The notes under the pieces: model-generated | Seen by the model: only the letters and a program-made list of their open reading frames with translations | Told to the model about the DNA's origin: nothing | Database searches by the model: none | Shown: positions 40,360-49,345 of the stretch, piece by piece | Numbering within the stretch: position 1 is the stretch's first letter | Layout: every line of letters starts with the position of its first letter | Translations under genes and position numbers: made by a program | Source of the DNA: DATDPM01 sp041498815 | GTDB taxonomy: Bacteria; Pseudomonadota; Alphaproteobacteria; DATDPM01 | Direction of reading: 5' to 3' | DNA length: 64,000 nucleotides | Assembly: GCA_041498815.1 (NCBI GenBank) | Contig: JBGQJC010000004.1 | Span: 17,567 to 81,566, forward strand

Positions 40360-43300
40360 ATGGTCCTGAAATCGGTCAGGCTCATCGTCGAATTCGCGAT
40401 CGGCGCCGCCATCGGCATCGCGCTCCTCACCGGCCTCGTGGCCTGGCGCGTCGCGGGCCAGCCGGTCTCGCTTTCCTTCCTCACGCCCTATCTCGAACAG
40501 GCGCTGAGCGCCGAAGACGGAAAGTTTACCACCCATCTCGACGACACGCTCCTCACCTGGGCGGGCTGGGAGCACGGGCTGGACATCCGGCTCCGCGGGG
40601 TGCGCGCGGTGGGCAGCCAGGGCGAGGTGCTTGCCGCGGTGCCGGAGATGTCGGTCTCGCTCAGCCTGCGCGGTCTTTTGCACGGCGTGGTGGCGCCCAC
40701 CGGCCTCGAGATTTTCCGTCCCAAGATGCGCGTCGTGCGCGGGGCCGACGGCCAGCTCCAGCTCGGCTTCGAGGAAGCGGGGCCGGAAGCGGGCAACATC
40801 ATGGCCCGGCTCGTCACCGATCTTTTGTCCCCGCCCAATCTGGGGCGCGCGATGGGCTATCTCACGACCATCGAGATCACGGATGCCGACCTGACGCTGG
40901 TGGATGAAAAAGTGGGAACCACTTGGCACGCGCCCGTTGCCGACCTGATGATCGGGCGCGACAAGAGGGGCATTACGGGGATCGCCACCCTCAAGCTCGA
41001 TCTCGAGGGCGACCACGCCGAGATCGATGCCGACGTCGGCTACGACCGCGACGCGCGCCTCATCAACCTCGGGGCCACATTCAGCAACATTTCGCTTGCG
41101 CGCATCGCCGCGAAACAGAATCTGATCGGCGGACTCGAAAGCTTTGCCGTGCCCTTGAACGGGACGCTCACCGCGACCCTCGATCTCGACGGCAAGGTCG
41201 AGGTGCTGGGGTTCGACATAACCGGGGGCCCCGGCAAGCTGTCGTTGCCGAAGCTTTATCCCGAGGCCCTGCCGGTGACCAAATTCGCGCTGCGCGGGCG
41301 GCTCGAGGAAAACCTGACGCGCTACGTGATCGACCGCCTTCACGCCGATCTGGGCGGGCCGAGCGTGGATTTCACGGGCCGGATGTTCCGCACCGCCGCC
41401 GAACTCACCGCCCAGGGCGAAGTGACCGTCAACGACATGCCGAGCGATTCCTTGATGCGCTACTGGCCGGCCTCGCTCGCGGAACATGCCCGCACCTGGA
41501 TCGCCGCCCACATTTCGCACGGCAGCGTGCCCGAAACCCGCGCGGTCATCGCCGCCCAGGCGCCCAAGGGCGATCTCAACAAGCTCCGCCTGGTTTCGAT
41601 TGCCGGGGACTTCAAGGCCAAGGGGCTGAGGGTCGCCTATCTTCCGCCCATGGAGCCGGTCGAAAACGTAAGCGGCCAGGCCACCTTCACCGCCCGGGAG
41701 CTCGACATCACGGTCACGGGCGGCGAGGTGCACGGCGTTCGGGTCACGGGCGGCAAGGTCACGATCACCGGCCTCGATGTCGAGGATCAGGACGCCGACA
41801 TCGACATGGCGCTGCAAGGCCCGCTTTCCGGCATCGTCACGGTGCTGGATTCCGAGCCGATCGGGGCCGCAAGCTTTCTCGGGATCGCGCCCCAGGACAT
41901 CGGCGGCGACGCCGGTGTGCGCGCGCATTTCAAGTTGCCGCTGGAGCAGAACCTCAGTCTTGCCCGCGTCGAGCTCGGCGCCGCCGCCAACGTAACAGGC
42001 GCCAGCATCAAACATGCGGCCTTGCACCAGGATCTCGACCGCGGCCAGCTCTCGATCAAAGTGGACAAGGAAGGAATCAAGGCCGACGGCACGGCTTATT
42101 TGGGCGGCGTTCCGGCATCGATCACCGTGGCGGAGAATTTTTCGGACGCGGCGCCGGTCAAGAGCCGCTTCACGGCATCGGCCAAGCCCGACGATTCCGA
42201 CCTCGCGCGGTTCGGCTATCCGGTTGCGCCCTATATCACGGGGCCGGTTCCGCTCAGCCTCGCCTATGTCGTCGGGCACGACGGGAAGGGCGACCTGTCG
42301 CTGACGGCCGATCTCGGTCCCGCCGCCATGGCCGTTAGCGAGATCAACTGGTCGAAACCCGCCAAGACGCCGGGAACCGGACGCTTCACCCTGGCGCTGG
42401 GGAACGACCGTCCGGTGAATTTACGCGAATTCGCGCTCGCCGCGGGCACCTTGACCGCGAACGGCAGCGGGACCTTTGGCACGGAGGGCGCGGGCCTCGA
42501 GCGCGTCGATTTCACGCGACTCGCATTCGGGCGCACCGATGTCGCGGGACACATCAAGTTCCGCGAGGGCGGCGGTTTCGACCTCGATCTGCGCGGGCCC
42601 CAGATCGACGCCGCGGACTATTTCTCGCTCAAGGCCAACAAGAAGGCGAAGGAGGAAAAGCCCTACGCGATTTCGGCCAACACCGACGTCCTATGGCTCG
42701 GTCCCGACAACAGGGTGGTCAACGCCAGCCTGCGGCTCGATCAGGCCGACGACCGCTGGCGGTCGCTCGATTTCCAGGGCGGGATGGAAACCACCAAGGA
42801 CGCCAAGGAGATTCCGAGTTTCCGCATGACGATTTCGCCCGACGGCGATACCCGCAAGGTGACGGTCGCAACCGGCGACGCCGGAACTTTTCTGCGCAAC
42901 TTCGGAATCTTCGACAACATGCTGGGCGGCACGCTGACGCTCTCGGGCGCCATCGACGACAAGTTGCCGGCCCGTCCGTTCAAGGGCCGGCTCCACGTCA
43001 AGGATTACCGCGTCGTCCGCGTGCCGGCGTTGGCCAAGATCCTGACCGTCGCTTCGCTCACCGGCATCCTCAACGTGATGTCGGGCGAGGGCATCGGATT
43101 TTCCGATCTCAAGGCGGATCTGGCACTCGCCGGCGATACGCTGACGGTCACGGCGGGCCGCGCCTATGGCCGCGACCTCGGCCTCACCATGAAGGGCACG
43201 ATCAATATCACCAACTATGCCGCCGATTGTAACGGCACGATCGTCCCGGCTTATGCGCTGAATTCGGTGCTCGGCAATATTCCGATCGTGGGCGACATCT

Positions 43301-43542
43301 TGACCGGCGGCAAGGGAAGCGGCGTGTTCGCCGCGACCTACCGGCTGACCGGCTCGATCCAGGATCCCACGGTCGAGCTCAATCCGCTGGCGGCGCTCAC
43401 GCCCGGCGTGCTGCGCAACATCTTCGGGATATTCGACAGCTCGAGCGCGCCGGCGAACGGCGATAAGACCGCGGCGCCGGACGATAATTCGCCCGACGCC
43501 GACGTGCCCAACGTCCAAGAACCGAATTGGAAAAACCAGTAA
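40360..43542 (+). CDS. AsmA/YhdP-like giant inner-membrane protein (DUF3971)
   Basis: A 1060-residue protein of the AsmA-like superfamily, whose larger members (YhdP, TamB) form hydrophobic-groove bridges that carry phospholipids from inner to outer membrane. Residues 7-28 are a transmembrane helix (LIVEFAIGAAIGIALLTGLV). A long beta-rich DUF3971 region follows, with repeated 'L.LDL.G' strands, and the AsmA-like C-terminal module has RPFKGRLHVKDYRVVRVPAL near residue 870. The tail (APANGDKTAAPDDNSPDA) is disordered. AAGGA precedes the ATG at 40360; longer starts at 40288 or upstream cross the divergent control region. Confidence 0.85.
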   Translation: MVLKSVRLIVEFAIGAAIGIALLTGLVAWRVAGQPVSLSFLTPYLEQALSAEDGKFTTHLDDTLLTWAGWEHGLDIRLRGVRAVGSQGEVLAAVPEMSVSLSLRGLLHGVVAPTGLEIFRPKMRVVRGADGQLQLGFEEAGPEAGNIMARLVTDLLSPPNLGRAMGYLTTIEITDADLTLVDEKVGTTWHAPVADLMIGRDKRGITGIATLKLDLEGDHAEIDADVGYDRDARLINLGATFSNISLARIAAKQNLIGGLESFAVPLNGTLTATLDLDGKVEVLGFDITGGPGKLSLPKLYPEALPVTKFALRGRLEENLTRYVIDRLHADLGGPSVDFTGRMFRTAAELTAQGEVTVNDMPSDSLMRYWPASLAEHARTWIAAHISHGSVPETRAVIAAQAPKGDLNKLRLVSIAGDFKAKGLRVAYLPPMEPVENVSGQATFTARELDITVTGGEVHGVRVTGGKVTITGLDVEDQDADIDMALQGPLSGIVTVLDSEPIGAASFLGIAPQDIGGDAGVRAHFKLPLEQNLSLARVELGAAANVTGASIKHAALHQDLDRGQLSIKVDKEGIKADGTAYLGGVPASITVAENFSDAAPVKSRFTASAKPDDSDLARFGYPVAPYITGPVPLSLAYVVGHDGKGDLSLTADLGPAAMAVSEINWSKPAKTPGTGRFTLALGNDRPVNLREFALAAGTLTANGSGTFGTEGAGLERVDFTRLAFGRTDVAGHIKFREGGGFDLDLRGPQIDAADYFSLKANKKAKEEKPYAISANTDVLWLGPDNRVVNASLRLDQADDRWRSLDFQGGMETTKDAKEIPSFRMTISPDGDTRKVTVATGDAGTFLRNFGIFDNMLGGTLTLSGAIDDKLPARPFKGRLHVKDYRVVRVPALAKILTVASLTGILNVMSGEGIGFSDLKADLALAGDTLTVTAGRAYGRDLGLTMKGTINITNYAADCNGTIVPAYALNSVLGNIPIVGDILTGGKGSGVFAATYRLTGSIQDPTVELNPLAALTPGVLRNIFGIFDSSSAPANGDKTAAPDDNSPDADVPNVQEPNWKNQ

Positions 43543-43567
43543 CGGCGCTTGAGACCGCGCGCGATTC

Positions 43568-44821
43568 TTAGGTCACGCGCACGAGGGCGTGCCGCTTCTT
43601 GCCCGCCGAAAGCTTGATCTGGCCGTCGTGCAGGTCGGAGATGCCGACCGTCGCGCCCTCGTCGGTTACGACCACGTCGTTGATGCGGGCACCGCCGCCG
43701 CGGATGAGCCTTCGTGCTTCAGCATTGCTGAAAGCGAGTCCAGCTTCGCGGAAAAGCTGAAACACAGGAAAACCTTTTTCGAGCGCTGCGCGGGTAACCG
43801 TGATGGTGGGAAGGGATTCTCCAACACCACCCTGCTCAAAAGTTTGTTGTGCTGTTTCGGCGGCCTCCATTGCCGCCTTTTTTCCGTGAGCCAGCGCGGT
43901 TGCTTCATCGGCCAGCTTCTTTTTAGCACCGTTAAGTTCTGCCCCTTGAAGCGATTCTAGACGCTCGATTTCATCAGTCTCTAAATGCGTGAATAGCCGC
44001 AAGAACCGCCCGACATCTGAATCCGCGGTGTTGCGCCAGAATTGCCAATAGTCATAGGCCGGGACTTTATCGGCATCGAGCCAGACCGCGCCCTTGGCGG
44101 TCTTTCCCATCTTTTCGCCAGAGGCGACGGTGATCAGCGGCGCGGTCAAGCCATAGACGGTGCGCTCGATCACCCGGCGCACCAGCTCGACGCCGCTGAC
44201 GATATTGCCCCACTGGTCGGAGCCGCCCATCTGCAAGACGCAATCTTGCCGCCGCGCGAGCTCCAAGAAGTCATAGGCCTGGAGCACCATGTAATTGAAC
44301 TCGAGGAAAGAGAGCGGCTGCTCGCGGTCGAGCCGGAGCTTCACCGAATCAAAACCGAGCATGCGGTTGACCGAGAAATGCCGGCCGATGTCGCGCAGGA
44401 ACGGAATGTATTCGAGGCCGTCGAGCCAATCGGCGTTATCGACGAATACGGCGTCGGTCGGTCCCGTTCCAAAATCCAGGTATCGCTTGAGAATCTTTTT
44501 GATTCCCGCGAGATTGCGGGCGATCTCATCTTCGGACAAAAGCTTCCGGCCCTCGTCCTTGCCCGAGGGATCGCCGACCTTGGTGGTGCCGCCGCCCAAA
44601 AGCACGATCGGCTTGTGCCCGGTCTGCTGCAAGAGGCGCAGCAGCATGATCGGAACCAGGCTTCCGACGTGCAAGGAATCGGCGGTCGCGTCGAACCCGA
44701 TATAGGCGGTGAGCGGCTTGCCCTTGGCCGCAAGCTTGTCCAACCCGTCAAGATCGGTGCATTGGTGCAGGAACCCGCGCCTGACGACGCGGCGAAGGAA
44801 TTCGGATTTAGGCTCTGCCAT
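43568..44821 (-). CDS. tyrS: Tyrosyl-tRNA synthetase
   Basis: Charges tRNA-Tyr. The 417-residue class I synthetase has the HIGH-type motif LHVGSLVPIM near residue 50, the tyrosine-binding ADWLDG-type segment and GGSDQWGNIVSG near 195. The KMSKS loop is GEKMGKTAKGAVW near 233. The last ~65 residues are an S4 RNA-binding domain (RRLIRGGGARINDVVVTDE). Bases ~43720-44050, encoding the helical part before the S4 domain, have clearly lower GC than the rest of the gene, hinting at a recombined segment. It diverges from anmK. Confidence 0.94.
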   Translation of the reverse strand: MAEPKSEFLRRVVRRGFLHQCTDLDGLDKLAAKGKPLTAYIGFDATADSLHVGSLVPIMLLRLLQQTGHKPIVLLGGGTTKVGDPSGKDEGRKLLSEDEIARNLAGIKKILKRYLDFGTGPTDAVFVDNADWLDGLEYIPFLRDIGRHFSVNRMLGFDSVKLRLDREQPLSFLEFNYMVLQAYDFLELARRQDCVLQMGGSDQWGNIVSGVELVRRVIERTVYGLTAPLITVASGEKMGKTAKGAVWLDADKVPAYDYWQFWRNTADSDVGRFLRLFTHLETDEIERLESLQGAELNGAKKKLADEATALAHGKKAAMEAAETAQQTFEQGGVGESLPTITVTRAALEKGFPVFQLFREAGLAFSNAEARRLIRGGGARINDVVVTDEGATVGISDLHDGQIKLSAGKKRHALVRVT

Positions 44822-44909
44822 GGACGGTTACGAGACTTGCCGGAAGGCCCGGTGATTTAGCACACTGGCGCCCCCGCCGACAACGAGGGCGCTCTCGGAT
44901 TTCGGAGTC

Positions 44910-46001
44910 ATGGCCAAGTTCACCGCCATAGGATTGATGAGCGGCACCTCGCAGGACGGCGTGGATGCCGCCCTGGTCGTGACCGACGGCGCGCAATTCG
45001 TGTCGTGCGGTCCCGGGCTCACGATTCCGTACTCGAACCCGGTGCGCGCGAGGCTGCGCGCCCTGCTCGGCCGAAGCCCGGCCGAGGCCGGAGCCGAGAT
45101 CGCCGAGGCCGCCGCCCTCATCACCCAGATCCACGCCAAGGCGGTGAACCGGCTACTGGAAGAAAGCGGAAAATCCGCCAAATCCGTGGACGTGATCGGC
45201 TTCCACGGCCATACCATCTTGCATCGTCCGCGCGCCGGCTTGACGGTGCAGATCGGCGACGCCGCTTTGCTCGCCGCACTCACCGGGATCGACGTCATCA
45301 ACGACTTCCGCAGCCGGGATGTCGAGGAAGGCGGCGAAGGCGCGCCCTTTGTGCCCCTGTTCCATGCCGCGCTTGCGGCCGGACTCGAACGCCCGCTTGC
45401 CGTTTTGAACCTGGGGGGCGTAGCCAACATCACCTGGATCGGGCGCGACGGCACACCCATTGCCTTCGATACCGGTCCGGGCAACGCGCTCCTCGATGAC
45501 TGGGTGCGAAGGCTGACCGGCCGCGATTACGATTCGGAAGGGAGCCTCGCCGCCTCGGGGACCGTCGACGCGGGTGTGCTGGAACGGCTCTTGAGCGATC
45601 CCTATTTCGGCCGGGCGCCGCCGAAATCGCTCGACCGCGGCGACTTCGGCATTGAGGCGCTTGAGGGGCTCGCCGCCGCCGACGGGGCCGCGACCCTTGC
45701 GGCTTTCACGGCGCGATCGGTGTCTCGCGCCTTCGCCCATCTGCCCGAACCGCCGCGCCGTCTGCTGGTTGCGGGCGGCGGGCGTCACAATCGCGCGGTG
45801 ATGGCGGAGCTTGCGCGAACGCTGCCCTGTCCGGTTGCCGCCGTCGAAGAGGTCGGATGGAACGGCGATACGCTCGAAGCCCAGGCCTTCGGCTATCTCG
45901 CCGTGCGCTCGCTTTTGGGTCTGCCGCTCAGCCTGCCTTCGACCACGGGGGTCAAAAGGCCGGTGACGGGGGGCCGGCTTCACCGCGCGCGTGCGCGCTG
46001 A
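44910..46001 (+). CDS. anmK: Anhydro-N-acetylmuramic acid kinase AnmK
   Basis: Phosphorylates and opens 1,6-anhydro-MurNAc released during cell-wall turnover, giving MurNAc-6-phosphate for recycling. The 363-residue protein shows the ATP/sugar kinase signature GLMSGTSQDGVDAALV at residues ~8-23, HGHTILHRP near 103, GGVANITWIG near 170 and TGPGNALLDDW near 190. The C-terminal RLLVAGGGRHNRAVMAEL follows. All ASKHA-fold elements are in place. It is divergent from tyrS, as in many proteobacteria. Confidence 0.94.
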   Translation: MAKFTAIGLMSGTSQDGVDAALVVTDGAQFVSCGPGLTIPYSNPVRARLRALLGRSPAEAGAEIAEAAALITQIHAKAVNRLLEESGKSAKSVDVIGFHGHTILHRPRAGLTVQIGDAALLAALTGIDVINDFRSRDVEEGGEGAPFVPLFHAALAAGLERPLAVLNLGGVANITWIGRDGTPIAFDTGPGNALLDDWVRRLTGRDYDSEGSLAASGTVDAGVLERLLSDPYFGRAPPKSLDRGDFGIEALEGLAAADGAATLAAFTARSVSRAFAHLPEPPRRLLVAGGGRHNRAVMAELARTLPCPVAAVEEVGWNGDTLEAQAFGYLAVRSLLGLPLSLPSTTGVKRPVTGGRLHRARAR

Positions 46002-46026
46002 ACCCCGTTCTTGATCTAATCTTGAT

Positions 46027-46725
46027 TTAAGCGGTGGCGCTTTTCTTTTCGCGGCCCTTGGCGGTTGGCGCGGGGTGGCCCTGTTCGGCCGCAAGGGCGG
46101 CCACGAGATAGTTCTCGACCAGCGGCGTCAACTCGTCGAATCCCCCTTGGAACAGGTGATTGGCAGACTCGATGACCCGCAGGTCGACCGTGATATTGCG
46201 CTGGGAATTGAGCTTGTCGGAAAGCTTCTTCACCGATTCGAAGGTGACCAGCTCGTCCGCTCCGCCGTGGACGATCAAGCCCGAGGCGGGGCAGGGGGCG
46301 AGGAAGGTGAAATCGTAGAGATTCGCCGGCGGCGACACCGAGATGAACCGCCCGATCTCGGGCCGGCGCATCAAAAGCTGCATCCCGATCCAGGCCCCGA
46401 AGGAATAGCCGACGATCCAGCAGTCCGCCGCGTTCGGGTTGAAGGTCTGTACCCAATCGAGCGCCGCCGCCGCATCGCTCAATTCACCCTCGCCCCGGTC
46501 ATATTCGCCTTGGCTTCGCCCGACGCCCCGGAAATTGAACCGCAGCGCCGAAAATCCGTGGCGCACGTAACAGTGATAGAGGGCGTAGATCACCTTGTTG
46601 TTCATGTTCCCCCCATGCTCGGGATGGGGGTGAAGGAACAGGGCAACGGGGGCGCCCGCCTCCTTGCTGTGGTGATAGCGGCCCTCGAGCCGCCCTTCCG
46701 GGCCGTTGATGATGACTTCGGGCAT
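46027..46725 (-). CDS. Alpha/beta hydrolase (COG2945-like)
   Basis: A 232-residue cytosolic serine hydrolase of unknown substrate. HPHPEHGGNMNNKVIYAL near residue 35 marks the COG2945 family, the nucleophile elbow is GYSFGAW near residue 110, an Asp lies in VHGGADELVTF, and the catalytic His is in ESANHLFQGG. The ATG at 46725 gives the usual family start; upstream in-frame codons run into the control region of the cysE operon. Family members often have a C-terminal Ala/Lys-rich tail, as here (KGREKKSATA). Confidence 0.85.
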   Translation of the reverse strand: MPEVIINGPEGRLEGRYHHSKEAGAPVALFLHPHPEHGGNMNNKVIYALYHCYVRHGFSALRFNFRGVGRSQGEYDRGEGELSDAAAALDWVQTFNPNAADCWIVGYSFGAWIGMQLLMRRPEIGRFISVSPPANLYDFTFLAPCPASGLIVHGGADELVTFESVKKLSDKLNSQRNITVDLRVIESANHLFQGGFDELTPLVENYLVAALAAEQGHPAPTAKGREKKSATA

Positions 46726-46815
46726 ATCCCTCGGACTCTCAATAACCCGGCTTCCCGGGCTGGTTTCCGGCACGCCGGGGGTGCGGCACTGGGCCGCGGT
46801 AAATCCTTGATAGGT

Positions 46816-46840
46816 ATACTTGACTGAATTAGTCGGGTAA
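46816..46840. promoter_or_regulatory. Type-1 IscR binding site
   Basis: The 25 bp read ATACTTGACTG, then AATT, then AGTCGGGTAA. They match the E. coli type-1 IscR consensus (ATASYYGACT-RWWWY-AGTCRRSTAT) at every position except the last. It overlaps the -35 region of the promoter for the cysE-isc operon. Type-1 sites are bound by [2Fe-2S]-IscR, which represses transcription when clusters are plentiful. Confidence 0.85.
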
Positions 46841-46848
46841 CCTATATC
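46820..46848 (+). promoter_or_regulatory. Promoter of the cysE-iscR-isc operon
   Basis: TTGACT (46820-46825) and TATATC (46843-46848) are separated by 17 nt. The IscR site covers the -35 and spacer, a layout like the E. coli iscR promoter. Confidence 0.7.
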
Positions 46849-46924
46849 CCATACAGGCCTGCGGGTTAATGGGTTGAAACCCCAGGTTTTCCACAAGCCG
46901 GCAAGACAAGTGGCGGATCATATC

Positions 46925-47677
46925 ATGTTGGGCGGAAGGATGTTCAAGACGCTTCGCGAGGATATCGACGCCGCTATGGCCCGTGACCCGGCGGCGCGGT
47001 CCAGGGCCGAGATTCTGCTGTGCTACCCGGGGCTCCATGCCCTGCTGTTTCACCGGGTGGCCCATGGCCTGTGGCGACGCGGTTTCCGCCTTGGGGCGCG
47101 CTGGCTTTCCCAGGTCGCGCGTTTTTTGACGGGGATCGAGATTCACCCAGGCGCCCAGATTGGCCGCCGCTTCTTTATCGACCATGGCATGGGGGTCGTG
47201 ATCGGCGAAACCGCCGAGATCGGCGACGACGTCACGCTCTATCACGGCGTCACCTTGGGCGGCATCGCGCCCTCGGTCGACTCGAGCTCCCAAGTGCTGC
47301 AAAAGCGCCACCCGACGGTGAAGGACGGCGCCATCATCGGTTCCGGGGCCCAAGTCCTCGGGCCAATCGTTATCGGCGAAAAGGCGCGGGTCGGCGCCAA
47401 CGCCGTGGTGGTCAAGGACGTTCCGGCCGGCGCAACGGTGGTGGGCATTCCGGCCCGCATCTGCGCGGCGCGCATCGGCAAAGGCGCGGACGAGTTCGTC
47501 GCCTACGGCACCCCGACCTCGGATCTCGCCGATCCGCTGGTGCGGGCCGTGGACGGCCTGGTGGAAAAGGTCGGCGCCTTGCAGGCCCGGCTCAGCGAAT
47601 TGGAAAAGCAGACGGACGGGCAGCACCCCCGAGAGGTGCCGGACGAAGACCAGCCCGCCCGGGTTTCGAAGCCGTAA
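46925..47677 (+). CDS. cysE: Serine O-acetyltransferase CysE
   Basis: Acetylates serine to O-acetylserine, the precursor for cysteine, in the cytosol. The 250-residue protein has an N-terminal helical domain (SRAEILLCYPGLHALLFHRV near residue 25) and a left-handed beta-helix from ~65, with GIEIHPGAQIGRRFFIDHGM and DVTLYHGVTLGG. Its C-terminal extension is rich in Glu/Gln/Pro. Start choice is open: ATG at 46874 or 46940 are alternatives; 46925 has GGCGGA at suitable distance. It is the first gene after the IscR-controlled promoter, so cysteine supply and Fe-S assembly appear co-regulated. Confidence 0.92.
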   Translation: MLGGRMFKTLREDIDAAMARDPAARSRAEILLCYPGLHALLFHRVAHGLWRRGFRLGARWLSQVARFLTGIEIHPGAQIGRRFFIDHGMGVVIGETAEIGDDVTLYHGVTLGGIAPSVDSSSQVLQKRHPTVKDGAIIGSGAQVLGPIVIGEKARVGANAVVVKDVPAGATVVGIPARICAARIGKGADEFVAYGTPTSDLADPLVRAVDGLVEKVGALQARLSELEKQTDGQHPREVPDEDQPARVSKP

Positions 47678-47694
47678 TGAAATAGGAGACGAAC

Positions 47695-48174
47695 GTGAGA
47701 CTGAGCACGAAAGGGCGGTATGCCGTGATGGCGATGGTCGATCTCGCGTGCCGCAGCGACGGCAAGCCGGTGGCGCTTGCCGACATCGCCGAACGCCAGG
47801 AGATTTCGCTCTCCTATCTCGAGCAGTTGTTCGCGAAGCTGCGCAAGGGCGGTCTGGTGAAAAGCGTGCGCGGGCCGGGCGGCGGCTACATGCTCTCGCA
47901 AACCCCCGAGAGGACCCGGATTTCCGACATTATTCTGGCGGTGGACGAGCCCATTCGGGCCACGCGCTGTGCGCCCGGCTCGCCCGAAGGCTGCCGCATC
48001 AACAAGAGCCGGTGCCTGACGCACGACCTTTGGGAAGAGCTCGGCCATCAGATTCATTTGTACTTAAGCGCGGTGACGCTGGCCGACGTGCGCGAGCGCC
48101 GGATTTTAGGCACCAGCGGCTTGCGCAGCGAACCCGAGGCGGGCGGCTTGGCGCCCGTGGCTGCGGCCCAGTGA
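47695..48174 (+). CDS. iscR: Fe-S cluster-sensing transcriptional repressor IscR
   Basis: Rrf2-family winged-helix repressor. The 159-residue protein has the DNA-binding helix-turn-helix at ~27-62 (ALADIAERQEISLSYLEQLF). Cluster ligands are C92, C100, C107 and H110 in RCAPGSPEGCRINKSRCLTH; the spacing is two and one residues longer than in E. coli IscR. The start is GTG with AGGAGA upstream. It lies 17 bp after cysE and before the desulfurase genes, and its own type-1 box is at 46816-46840, so it probably autoregulates the whole operon. Confidence 0.94.
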   Translation: MRLSTKGRYAVMAMVDLACRSDGKPVALADIAERQEISLSYLEQLFAKLRKGGLVKSVRGPGGGYMLSQTPERTRISDIILAVDEPIRATRCAPGSPEGCRINKSRCLTHDLWEELGHQIHLYLSAVTLADVRERRILGTSGLRSEPEAGGLAPVAAAQ

Positions 48175-48215
48175 AGGCCAGTGAAGGTTAGAGAGCAAGG
48201 CGGCGGATAAGGACG

Positions 48216-49328
48216 ATGGTTTACATGGATTACAACGCGTCGGCGCCAATGACGCCCGAGGTTATCTCGGCCGTGACGGCGGCGCTCGCCTTGGACGGCA
48301 ATCCGTCCTCGGTGCACCGCTTCGGGCGGCTGGCGCGCCACGCCATCGAGGACGCGCGCGATGAAGTGGCGGCCCTGATCAACGCCAGGTCCGAGGATAT
48401 CGTCTTCACCAGCGGCGCCACGGAATCGAATGCGCTGGCGCTGAAGGGCAGCGGCCGGGCGCGGGTGATCGCCTCCGCGATCGAGCACGAATCGGTCATC
48501 GGCAACGCGGATGCCGAACGGATCCCGGTGGACCGCAACGGAGTAGTCGACCTGGCGGCCCTCGAGGCGATGCTTGCGGCGGATAAGGCGCCGGCACTCG
48601 TCTCGGTCATGTATGCCAACAACGAGACCGGCGTGATCGAGCCGGTGGCGCGCGTGGCCGAGATCGCCCATCGCTTCGGTGCGCTCTTCCACTGCGACGC
48701 GGTCCAAGCGGCCGGCAAAATCGCGGTCGATGTGAAATCGGTCGGCGCCGATCTTCTGTCGCTTTCGGCCCACAAGCTGGGCGGGCCCAAGGGCGCGGGC
48801 GCGCTCTATATCGCGCCCGATGTCGCGTTGACGCCGCTTCTGGCCGGCGGCGGCCAGGAGCGCCGGCGCCGTGCCGGCACCGAGAATGTGCCGGGAATCG
48901 TGGGCTTCGGCGTTGCCGCTAGGATCGCGCGGGAAGGGCTCGCCCATGCGGGCCGGCTGTCCCGGTTACGCGACGGCCTCGAGGCGCGGGTTTTGCTCCT
49001 GGCGTCCGATGCCGTCGTTTTCGGCGCCGATGCGCCGCGCGTTTCCAACACCTCGCTCATCGCCATGCCCGGCGTCGCCAGCGAAACCCAGGTCATCGCC
49101 TTCGACCTTGCCGGAATCGCGGTCAGCGCGGGTGCCGCCTGTTCGTCGGGCAAGGTCGAGCCCTCAAGGGTAGTGCGGGCCATGGGATTCGGTCCCGAAT
49201 TCGCCAATAGCGCGGTGCGAGTGAGCCTCGGCTGGCAAAACTCGGACGCGGACATCGATCGATTCGTCGAAGCCTGGGGCAAGCTGTATTCCGCGAAGCC
49301 CGGTTTCGCCGCGGCTCCGGCCGCATAA
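48216..49328 (+). CDS. Cysteine desulfurase, NifS/IscS-like (first of two)
   Basis: PLP enzyme that takes sulfur from cysteine. The 370-residue protein has DYNASAPMTPEV at the start, TSGATESNALALKG near residue 65, the PLP lysine in SLSAHKLGGPKGAG near 190 and the active-site cysteine in SAGAACSSGKVEPSRV near 308. It resembles the shorter NifS-like paralogue that precedes iscS in many alphaproteobacterial isc operons. The catalytic loop is shorter than that of IscS, so its sulfur acceptor may differ. iscS follows after 17 bp. Confidence 0.92.
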   Translation: MVYMDYNASAPMTPEVISAVTAALALDGNPSSVHRFGRLARHAIEDARDEVAALINARSEDIVFTSGATESNALALKGSGRARVIASAIEHESVIGNADAERIPVDRNGVVDLAALEAMLAADKAPALVSVMYANNETGVIEPVARVAEIAHRFGALFHCDAVQAAGKIAVDVKSVGADLLSLSAHKLGGPKGAGALYIAPDVALTPLLAGGGQERRRRAGTENVPGIVGFGVAARIAREGLAHAGRLSRLRDGLEARVLLLASDAVVFGADAPRVSNTSLIAMPGVASETQVIAFDLAGIAVSAGAACSSGKVEPSRVVRAMGFGPEFANSAVRVSLGWQNSDADIDRFVEAWGKLYSAKPGFAAAPAA

Positions 49329-49345
49329 GGAATGGAAGGGAAGTC

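Noticed and set aside
40273..42279. A 668-codon minus-strand frame
   Set aside because: Antisense to the AsmA-like gene, rich in Arg/His/Asp/Gly like other shadows, no motif.
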